Shown here: piece after piece, positions 19,732 through 29,633 of the stretch
How positions within the stretch are numbered: the stretch's first letter is position 1
Layout: each line of letters opens with the position of its first letter
NCBI GenBank assembly: GCA_002751075.1
Contig: NAOQ01000523.1
Location: 10,955 to 43,648 of the forward strand
Origin: Ichthyophonus hoferi
Taxonomy: Eukaryota; Opisthokonta; Ichthyosporea; Ichthyophonida; Ichthyophonidae
Length of the DNA stretch: 32,694 nt
Reading direction: 5' to 3'
Notes under the pieces: generated by a model
Told to the model about the DNA's origin: nothing
What the model saw: only the letters and a program-made list of their open reading frames with translations
Database searches by the model: none
Program-made: the position numbers and the translations under genes

Positions 19732-22700
19732 ATGTTTACCCTTGCTATTATTAAAGATGTTATCAGAGTGCCACCGGCTGATTTCAGTAAGGATTTCCAG
19801 GAAACGTTGACTGTAGAATTAAACGCAAAGTATGCTAATAAGGTAGTACTATTTATTATTCCGGACATGTTCTAGAGAAGGGGTGCAATTATTGTGGCCT
19901 TCTGTCCCTTTAGCTGTAGAATTTTACCTCTCCTTTAAAGCCATATAACTATACTTGTTTGTTTTCCCACTTGTGTACAACGTCTCTTTCCCGAGGGAAT
20001 CCTTCTTTTGTAGTTAAGTCGGTTTCCTGTTTGTATTTCCTGTGGATTCCTGTGGTTGTATTTTTTTGTTTTCTGTTCCCTGTGTTTTTGTGTACTTTTC
20101 CTCGTGCGTATATATATATATATATATTAATGAGAACATACAAGTTTTTATAATACAGAGAGAAGAAAAAACTATACTTTACATTACCTTTAATCGAATA
20201 TTACACCGGGTGCCTCGTGTGTAATAGGAATGGAGAGAGAGCATAGGCGAGGGACGGGAAAGAGAATTCAGCATGGTGCTGGGGTGGCGAACAACCGTTA
20301 TATCCACCGCGTTATTTCTTTTACTTTTGTATATTAATGCATTTTGGAAGATTCTGATTGGAAAAGAGACCAGGTATTGTCGCAGGTGGGCCTATGCATC
20401 ATACTCTATGACATTCTAAACTTTGGTGACCAATACATCTATCCTAGTGACGGAGCTGCCTTTGTTGAAGGTAAGAGAAAAGGGGGTTGGGGTTTTTTGG
20501 CTGGTGTATAGGCATGGATATGTCTTGTCTAGAAATCTTATGCTACCTGCTAATCTATATCTAGGGTATGTTTATTTCTTTCCCATATACATATTCAGAA
20601 ATGACTCAACAAAAAAATAATTATAAAAATACATACAATACTATGTTTAAAATATAACATCAAGACAATTCTCGCAGTCGAGTTCCGCTATGTTATTTTC
20701 AGGCCTTTTATTGGCGAGGTCGTGGTTGGGAAGGTCCGCAATTGTAACGCATCTGGTATACAAGGTATATATATATTGTAGTTTCTTTTTTCTCGGCTTA
20801 TATACCATTATGATTACTACTTATGCCATTTTTTTTTCAATTGAATTGCATGGTATGGTTGTAGATTCTGTATTATCCGCTACATACTTTTAAACCCTTT
20901 TTATGATAGTTAGTATTTCTATAATTAATTATTGTACTAGGAATATAATAGGTTGATGAGTATTGGTCTATTACACAGGATTTCATTGGTATTAGAAATT
21001 AAGCTATCAATAGATCTACCGTGAATATTTTAATACTAGGTCTAATACATTCCTGCATTTCACCTCTGGGATGGCTTTAACTAAACAGATATTATGCTAT
21101 AGTTTTCAGTTTGGCGAGTTAGTATATACGTTCATTTATTACTATTATTATGCCAATGTATATTTGATACATGTAAGTGAGTGAATAAAACGGATACCAT
21201 ATCAACGAAGAAATATCATAGATATTTAAGCATAGAATTTGATATAATGCAATCTATGACTGATTGAATCTATCTATAATTTTGCTTTCTCTCCCTCTCT
21301 TTCTTTGTCTTTCTGTCTATATTACTGTTTTGATTTCTATCAATATTTTAGAATTGAAGATATATTTACTATAAGCAATAAGCAACAGAAGAGATATTAT
21401 GAGATTAATGCTTACTTATGTTCTAATGCAAAACAGTTAGTATGGGATTCTTTGACGATATATTCATACCCACGGATGGCATGCCACATCCTAACAAATT
21501 GTAAGTGTTTTTTTTTTGCCGTATGTGTATGTTTTCTGCTTGATAATTCTATAGTATTTAGTATTGACTTTAGTATTTATCTCTTCTGTTGTTCCTATTT
21601 TCATTTCATGTTTAATTTTGCAAATTATTCCAGTCACTCTTTATTCTGTTTTAATAGATAAAGAGGTTTTTAACATATATATATATATATATATATACAT
21701 ATATATCTGTAAATGGTTTGTCGTTAAATGTGCAATGAAATAGACGAGGTAAAAGCTATACATATATATTAAAGTCAGAAACACGTAGTAAGAACGGCTG
21801 TACAATCTATCACTTTTACCTATAAGTTGCATTTTCACACATGTATATCCTATGCAACCACTTCTATTTATGGGTTTATTCATTTGTCAGCACAGGATAT
21901 ATACAGCTACTGCATATATATTATCATTTACACATACATACACACATACATACATATATACATACCTATGTGTTGTAGCATTCACACTATATGATCGACC
22001 CTAGCAACACTTGGTGTTTAAAATTCCAATAGATAGTCTAGTGTAGTAGTGTGATAGTAAGAAGGTATATAATGTTATTGTTATTGTATTTGTTGTGGTT
22101 GTTACTATTGTAATTGTTAGTATAATTATTATTTAGTAGTATTTGCTTATCAAATGCTTGCGAAAAAATGCGAAAATTATTGTTATTGTTACTATTACTT
22201 ATACATACTATCATACTATCCTACTATCATAGTGATCGCGAAGATCAAATATGGTACTGGACATACAGTGGACACAGCTTACCCATTGAGCCCGGCGCAG
22301 ATATTCGCTTCCGAGTACTGAGGTATCCTTTGCTTCTCTTTATTTTTCTTTGTTTTTCTGTAATCTAATCTAATATCTGAATGAAATTTATTTGCTAATA
22401 TTATGTTTTATTTTTTTTTTGCTTTATTTTTGTTTTTATTTTTATTTTTTATTTTTTTTGAAATACCAACTTGTTATATAAGGTACATTCTGTCTTGTTG
22501 TATATTATGTTATACTATACTATACTATACTATACTATACTGTACTATATATTATTGTACTATACTATCCTATAATGTATTATACTATCCTGTCTCTGCG
22601 ACTATTACTGTTGCCTTGTTCACACAGGTTTTTCACTTACATTCGAACAATACCCTCTTTCCTCCTGCCCCCTCGCATGATAATCATTTGGGCTAATAGG

Positions 22701-24273
22701 TTAGCAGTTAGAGGCCCGTACACGCTTTCTCTATTTGTCCCATTCATATATATATATATTAACACATGCGTTCTTTTTCTGTTGCTTACATTTAGATGTG
22801 CATTACTGGTATCTCCCACTACCATACTCTAATTTATTATGTATACAGTGAGACCTTTCAGGATGTTGCACCTCCCTCGACTTCTGTGCAGCCTCACCCA
22901 TCCGCTGTTCTGTCAAATCCAGCTGCTGCTAAGGTAGGTTGTTTGAGATATACCAGTAATCTCTGGAGGTTAGAATATTTAAATTTAAAAGAAGGTTAGT
23001 TAATCAATATACTTGATAGTATATAAACCTAAACCAATTGAAATATCTACCGAAAAATCCAGAACATTCGCGCGTACTCTTAAAATAAACCAATTAAAAT
23101 GCCTATATATACGTACATACAGTAACAGGCTTATGTTAATAATATAAGTGATTGTTCTGAATCAGTCAGAATGGAGGTTTGCAGATTATTTATAGCAGAT
23201 GTGTATGTTTTATATTGTAGTGCTAAATACCTGATTCTCTTCTATTACTTTTCTCGGTGCTTATGAATTATATCATTGTACTTACTCTCTTATAATATAC
23301 TATTTGTATATAGATATCGGTTACCTTATTTGGCGTTATCCTCTTACAGAACTAGCTATTTAAATTCTTATATTCCATCCATTACTCTAATGTACCTTGC
23401 CTTTTCTCTCGCTCTCTGTTCTCCTTCTTCACTTCACAGCCAACACAAACCGCAGAAGTCAAAAAGATTAACTTAGATTCCAGTGAGTTTTTTAAACAGT
23501 CTCCTTTTACAATCACTGTAAGTTGATCACCTCTTACATTGTATGAAGATTAATATTTTAATTATTTATACAATACAATAAAATATGTTTCATATAAATT
23601 CCCAATAGTCCTCTTTTCTGACCGTTATCCTGGCCCGATATTTGATTGTTTATTGTTTATTCATTGACCACCTTGCCACCACATTTCCTTCCATATTTGC
23701 ACTCCTTATTCTTTCTAGCACATAATAATATACCCGAAAATATCAATTAGTACAAACCATACAACATACAGGCTTTTTAATAGATGTATTTTAACGTTTG
23801 TAATCTTATCATAGCCGCGTTATCTTATCCCTTATAAAATACTATATATGTTTATATACAGTTTTACCTATTACTATATATATGCTACTGCTATATATAT
23901 ATGTGCGTACCGATGTCATAACTAAGATATTAGACGATATGCCAAAGTATACTTTCTAAGCGAGTTCAGGAAAATATTAAAATACAGCAATGATAGTATA
24001 TTTTATTTCTAATAGTCATTAACTGTACCTGTACCAGTGTTATGGCTAATAACCTATACTATGAGGTAACTTTCTTCTCAGAGCCAGTCAATAAATGTAT
24101 TCAAATACAATACCAATACTACAATGATAGTATATTGTATTTCCATAGATTATGTATATTAATTAACACATAATCCATTTCTGCATATATAGGCTTCAAT
24201 TAATGACGATGGCCTAGGTCCGTTAGAATGGTGGCAAGCTGATGAGACGGAATATGATGATAGTGAACAATAA
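19732..24273 (+). CDS. POLR3H: DNA-directed RNA polymerase III subunit RPC8 (POLR3H), complete
   Basis: Eight exons, all phase-consistent: 19732-19842, 20374-20470, 20678-20764, 21437-21500, 22233-22322, 22849-22933, 23440-23517, 24193-24273; 230 residues against 204 in human. RPC8 is the Rpb7-like subunit that pairs with RPC9 to form the Pol III stalk, used for initiation and RNA binding. It aligns with human POLR3H throughout: the start (MFTLAIIKDVIRVPP) covers the Rpb7 N-terminal fold, VGLCIILYDI follows, then GFFDDIFIP and IWYWTYSG in the OB/S1-type domain, DIRFRVL, and the conserved end DGLGPLEWW. Extra length comes from a Ser/Pro-rich segment in exon 6 (PPSTSVQPHPSAVLSNP) and an acidic tail after the WW. 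An upstream in-frame extension exists, but 19732 matches the family start. Conserved single-copy housekeeping gene; confident call. Confidence 0.96.
22509..22575. repeat. TATAC pentanucleotide microsatellite
   Basis: Six exact TATAC units at 22511-22540 followed by degenerate copies, in POLR3H intron 5. Confidence 0.85.
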
Positions 24274-24298
24274 TAACAGCAACTTCAAGGCATTGCGA

Positions 24299-24466
24299 TC
24301 ACGAATAATTACTCATTGATGTTGGGCCGTTGTCTATAATTTCATTATGGAACCCCCCTTTGGGGTTCTCAGGCATTTGTCTTTCCTTGTACTTCATATC
24401 TTTAAAAAGGACTTGAGAGATTGTACCAAAACTGACGTCTCTACACAATTCGATTTTGGAACTGGG
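24299..24466 (-). CDS. Unassigned terminal-exon-like open frame
   Basis: On the minus strand, after the acceptor TTACATTGCCCAG, a frame runs to a TGA at 24301-24299 with ordinary coding composition (SKIELCRDVSFGTISQVLF, then KYKERQMPENPKGGFHNE). Its stop lies 26 bases from the POLR3H stop on the other strand. No upstream exon was found, so it could be chance. Confidence 0.22.
   Translation of the reverse strand, partial: PSSKIELCRDVSFGTISQVLFKDMKYKERQMPENPKGGFHNEIIDNGPTSMSNYS
24350..24368 (+). other. GC hairpin in the POLR3H 3' flank
   Basis: GAACCCC, loop CCTTT, GGGGTTC: a perfect 7-bp stem with a 5-base loop, 77 bases after the POLR3H stop. It is unusually GC-rich for this window. It could be a 3' UTR structure; too little is visible to say more. 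Confidence 0.3.
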
Positions 24467-24621
24467 CAATGTAATTGTTGAACTCGTACAGTGGTATATA
24501 TTAGTATGTGTATATAGATTATAAGGGAGTTTTATTATATACAAATCCCAGGCTACCGAAAAACTGCTTGCTTATTTTCCTGTTTCTTATAGAATCATTC
24601 TTATTTTTTATTTTGTTTTAG

Positions 24622-24756
24622 AACGATCGGTGTGTATTAGGATCTGTGTGTATACCGGAGTATACACAGGCTTATATGGCACTGTGTGCTGCCTTTCTCT
24701 CTATACGTAACAGGAAATATTACCATATTAAGGCAGTCTTTTTTCTAGAGCCGTGA
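24622..24756 (+). CDS. Possible alternative 3' exon downstream of POLR3H
   Basis: A very strong acceptor (long T-rich tract ending TTTTGTTTTAG) is followed by 44 open codons and a TGA. The encoded stretch reads NDRCVLGSVCIPEYTQAYM and goes on hydrophobic/basic. It starts in phase 0, as does the last POLR3H exon, so splicing from exon 7 (donor 23518) is formally possible but would drop the conserved GLG..WW end. It could equally be a piece of another gene. Confidence 0.25.
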   Translation, partial: NDRCVLGSVCIPEYTQAYMALCAAFLSIRNRKYYHIKAVFFLEP

Positions 24757-26790
24757 CGCTTCAACTTTAATAATAGCTCATGTCAATCCTTTTGGGATTT
24801 GATACATTAGGTATATATTTATCCACTTTAAGTCTATTGCTAATTCTATAGTACTATACCTTCTTATCTTCAAAATGATAATTGTGATCTACAAAATACG
24901 AATTCAAAATGGGCTTTTGTACGGCGTGGCATTGAGTTGAGTGTTGTGATTGATTTTAATTTATGTTTAATTATTGACTTAGTTTTATCTTCTCAAAGCT
25001 AAAAAGTTATTTTATCCTTTTATTTGGTTTTTATTGGGCTTTTTGATAATTCTCATATTGACGTTTAACATTCCTACTTTAAAAATAAAAAGGTCTAGTA
25101 ATATTACATATAGGTCAAGCCATCACTTTCGCAACATCGCACATAGGACAGTCTATTAGTACAACGAATATAAGTGATTAAAATTATACGTTGAAATATT
25201 TCCGAAAAAATAAACTTAAGCGTAGCTTCTTCGAGCTTCATAGTGCAAAAATGAAATAAGAAATGTAAGTCGCCTATAATTTAGGGTGTTATTGTTAAGT
25301 AATATGATCAGCAACGCAAGGTAACCGATATAACTAACCCCCAACGCATTGTTGCCCAATTACTCATTATTATATCTAGCTCGATCTTCTTGTTTAATAG
25401 GAAATTATTTTTCATGGGAAATAGATTTTTAAAGATTGGTGCATGTAGCGATCTTCCATATTCTATGAAGATAATATAAAATTGAGTAGAGGCGTATAAT
25501 CCAATTTGCATCTCTACTCTTGGATTTTCTTGTTTTTTCTTAAAAAAAGAAACGAAACCCATGCATATAGAGCAATAACTTGGATTAATTTAGTACAAAA
25601 AATCCTATCAAGTAACTATTCTTTTTTTTTTCCTAAACTTTTTTTTTTTCAAAAAATTACAATGTAAACATGCTATTCCTCTAGGAAAAATAGCAAACAT
25701 GTAAATTTCTTTCAATTTCCTCTTCCTTATTATATTTCGTTTATTTTTTTTAAAAAAATTTCTATTCAAAATTTCCATTTATTGTTGGAATCTGTCAATT
25801 TTTTTTTGGGAACCGCTAATAAATAAATACCAAATTTACAATGAATGATATTATCAAACAGTTATGGATGGAATAATCCATACCAAACGAGTGCAATACT
25901 AAGTCATCCATGAGTTGATCTAAAATGAGTGATTTACAAAAGCTATCTGCAATTAGTGCTTTTGATTCAATTTCTTCTTCATTTTTTTAAAAACAATTAT
26001 TATAATATATTTGAAGTGCAAGCTGAAAATCATACAAACATTTTGCCCCAATTCTGGCTATTCATTCAGTTGGATAATATGCTTGAGCCTAGATCCATGG
26101 TATTTTGTTCTAATTATTACGCGATGAAATATATCAGCTATAGATATCTATTTCTAAGTATTACACCACTAATTGTCGAATGAACCCCAACTTTAAATAA
26201 TTAAGAGTTGAATAAAGCTAACCAATGAGATAGCACAGTGAGTGGGTAGTGACTCAGTAATTCACACAAGATAATAAATAAAATAAACACATCTACCAGC
26301 CTAATATAACAGCTGTAATTAAGAATTAGACATTAATTAGTGCTAATTAGTTAAGTACATGACACCAATTATAGTTAATTAGGACTAAATGTTTAGTGCA
26401 GTCTAGAATGGAAATTTACTGTGAATTTAAATAGTGTTGGTCAGTGGCATTTAATCCCACATAATGATAGATGATACATGTGATACATAGTATCCAGACT
26501 GTTCCTTCGCATAAGCATTGGACAACTGGTTGATAACAACTTCTGTTAAGTTCCAAAATGATCATTTGAATCATTATTGGACAACATCTTGCTGATAACA
26601 TGTTAGGCAACAGTTAAATTGAGTTTCTATTCAATAATATGCTTATCTCAAATACTTGTCACATAATCAACTGGTATTGAACTGAACCAACTATCATGTA
26701 ATCAGCAATCGCAGACAGTTTGGATTTTGATTTCGTAGTGTAGAACAATAAAGTAATTTAGATAATATTTGTCCATTGTAAGAAGTAGTA

Positions 26791-27006
26791 ATGACAGTTA
26801 AGAGGAACGATATCTCAATTCCTACTGCACTACGAGTCAAAGATAAGACTGCCACAGCGATTACAAGTAAATTGGGATCCGTAGGAAGAAAGAAAAAGCA
26901 ACACGTCCAATTCTTCTCTGACACAAGTGACAAGAATACTTCAAGAAGTCTTCTTGAGGACTTTGATATCACTACAAGTCCCCAATCAAGTGAAGTAGAA
27001 GAATGA
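26791..27006 (+). CDS. 71-codon unassigned ORF, basic then acidic
   Basis: ATG preceded closely by an in-frame stop. The product is basic at first (MTVKRNDISIPTALRVKDK, then GRKKKQHVQF) and acidic/Ser-rich at the end (LLEDFDITTSPQSSEVEE). The sequence just past its end keeps a similar Ser/Asp-rich character, so the locus may be a degenerate copy of a longer gene or element. Not recognised. Confidence 0.3.
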   Translation: MTVKRNDISIPTALRVKDKTATAITSKLGSVGRKKKQHVQFFSDTSDKNTSRSLLEDFDITTSPQSSEVEE

Positions 27007-28847
27007 CATCACACATCCGTTGACAGTGACACAGAGTTTACAATAAGCAATGAAGATTCCGACAAAAATTGAAAGAGATCATAGCAAAATTTAACTGATT
27101 ATATACAAAATGTAGGATGGTAGTAGATATAACGATATGAATTGACATAATTTTAAAGAATATATTGAGTGTATGCCATAATCCATATAAAACGATGATA
27201 AGTAAATAAGTAATTAAGCTGAAGATATAAAAAAATAGGATAAGTGGCTGAATCTTGTCAATAAAACATACTAGTAACTTTTACAGTGTGATTTTAAGGA
27301 CAATCAATTTCAGTGACCATGACATGAATTTAACCTATGTAGACAATGCAATGTTTAGGTCGTTCCCTCCCAGTCCGTTGATGGCTATTGTAGTATTGTT
27401 GTTGATAAAAACCAATGATGCCTCATTAAGTGCATACTAAAATATTTAGTAGTAGCAGAAACAAACCTAAGCAAAGAACTGGTAGTTGTGTGCTCAAAAG
27501 GACCCTATTTCTAAAACAATTCCATATCTTAGCTAGTAACAACCCATAATACTATACACCAGTCTTCAACTATAGATGGAAGGTTCAATAGTTCTACCTA
27601 CTGGCATACTTAACTAGTCAATCATTGGGCCTAGCGGCACAGTTCCCTACGATGTATTCATTTTATATTACCCAAAGGGTGGTTAAACTGCCATTTCCCT
27701 GGGAGTAATTCTCTATTTCTTGTAGTTCCTAGAGTACGTATCTGATACTATACCATAGTGGCACCCTGAATAAATTTTTATGAAGGTTGGGTTTATGAGA
27801 TTCCTTAACTGTACCTACAGAGGTTTTAATAATCAATCACAGCCCTCTTCTTAATTGTAAAGAAATTCCACAGTATGTATTTGTGAGTTTTGAGAATATA
27901 ATATATATATATTGCGATGTTGTATTATCGGGTGATAAGGAATACGATGTATACAATTTATGCTCTCCTTAATGAATTGAAGCGTGCTGAATCAAGCTTG
28001 CATATATATACACAGATCATGGCATGAATGCCTAAAGAAAACGATGACGGCAATGGCACACGTTTCTTAAGGTAGGGGCGTTCAGTTTAAACTTTGATGA
28101 CAGATAGACATTCGCGAAGAGTATGTGGGCTACATATAATCAAAGCAATCAGCATTATAGTGCTCCCTAGGGTACTCTATCTGCCAGGCATATATGTGGA
28201 ATTGCTACTTTTCATCTTCTAACCCCTATAAATCAAGATTTAATAGATAAACATGGTTAAGTATTAATTTTTTTTATTTTTATTCGCGTTCTTTCCAGCA
28301 TGTTGCATTACTACATTAGGTATCATAGACAATACTTATCCTATTCAACCACTATCAGACACTTAATTGCCTAACCAGTATGTAAATAACTGAATAGAGC
28401 GACCTAGGGGCAAGTTATGCATAGAAGGCCCATGATGTACATTATCCCTAACACACATGAGCCAAAAAATAATTAATATATGGTGTTGCTGAGCATGTAA
28501 AATGTACACGCATATAAATAAGCATATACTACTATTATACAAACGGGTTTAATCTCATACCCTAGTCTAGCTTATCCCTCCTCCTGCAAGAAACATGCAC
28601 TATCCCTGCATGTATTCAACTCAACCTATCTGTCTGTTTCCACTCTAGATGTGATACAAGCTAACAATGATCAGTATTACTACACTGATAGCAGGTAAAA
28701 CAAACCAAATCGGATGGTCTTGTATTTCAAACAAAATACAAAGAGGCACAGGACTAGGCTAGGTCATACAAAAGAATCTACAGGGTAATAGGGGTACAGC
28801 AACATGGTAGGAGTAGTAGTAAGAGTAGAACCGGCTAGAGCAAGTGT

Positions 28848-29633
28848 TTACAGCTGTTCCATAACAGTAGGTGGGACTGCAGAGGTAGTGGAGGCAGATG
28901 TTTCTCCTGAGTCGGTCTTCATTAATTCTTGAGCCAATGTTAACTGGTCCGCCTTAAGCTGAAGTCGTTCATGGCACAGTTTTTTGCGCTGCTCTTCAAG
29001 CTGATAGGGAATAAGTGTAAAATAGGGTTAGCTGGTTGATATGTACATCTCAGATATGGCCATATCCCAATATACTGCTGAAAAAGTTAAAAATATGTAG
29101 TAGTATATTTGACTAGGTGCCATATTAACACAACTCAGGATTTGATAATATAATATAATCAATATATATCTATATGAGGGACTCCATTCGCCTATACCAT
29201 ACATGCTTGTCAAGTCGTTACTCAGGCGGATCAAAGGAGAAAAGGTATAAGATACGGTAGGGTCATGGCAAATATACTAAAACACTTTTATACTGTAGTA
29301 TATTATATTATATTATATTATATTATATTATACTGTATTGTGTTATGTTATAGGGTATCATGTTTTGTTATAGGATATCATGTTTTGTAGCATTTTATTA
29401 TTCGATATTGTATCGTAGTATATTATATTATACTATATTAAATTACATTACATTACATTATATTATATTATATTACCATTACAACCTTTGTCACGTACCT
29501 TTACACATTGTTTATCCATATGAGTCTGCAATTCATCCAGGGCTCTCAGTTTAACATCCAGCTTTCTTAGCTGATACTCCACCACTTGGGCTACCATGCC
29601 TTTAATTTGACGTTCTTCTCTATCGGCTAACAG
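28848..29633 (-). CDS. SMARCC1/2: Leucine-zipper coiled-coil exons and short tail of SMARCC
   Basis: Exon 29633-29499 encodes [20 protein letters not shown] and [15 protein letters not shown], the counterpart of human [20 protein letters not shown]. Exon 29000-28848 continues the coil ([20 protein letters not shown]) and ends with a Ser/Thr/Pro tail, PPTVMEQL and stop. This region drives SMARCC dimerisation and BAF core assembly in known complexes. Confidence 0.94.

Larger units (their letters stand above)
24274..28847. other. Intergenic region between convergent POLR3H and SMARCC
   Basis: About 4.6 kb that should hold both 3' UTRs. It contains a GC hairpin (24350-24368), a minus-strand open frame overlapping the POLR3H 3' side (24299-24466), a + strand exon-like stretch (24622-24756), a T/A-rich block with a hairpin (about 25620-25830), and a 71-codon + strand ORF (26791-27006). 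An 84-codon minus-strand ORF (25562-25308) was seen but not recognised. The 27060-28840 stretch shows no convincing gene. Confidence 0.45.

Noticed and set aside
22403-22696. 97-codon + strand ORF rich in Phe, Leu and Tyr
   Set aside because: Made of T-rich and TATAC repeat sequence within POLR3H intron 5.
25308-25562. 84-codon minus-strand ORF
   Set aside because: No splice context, partner exon or recognisable motif, and its composition is compatible with chance in AT-rich DNA.
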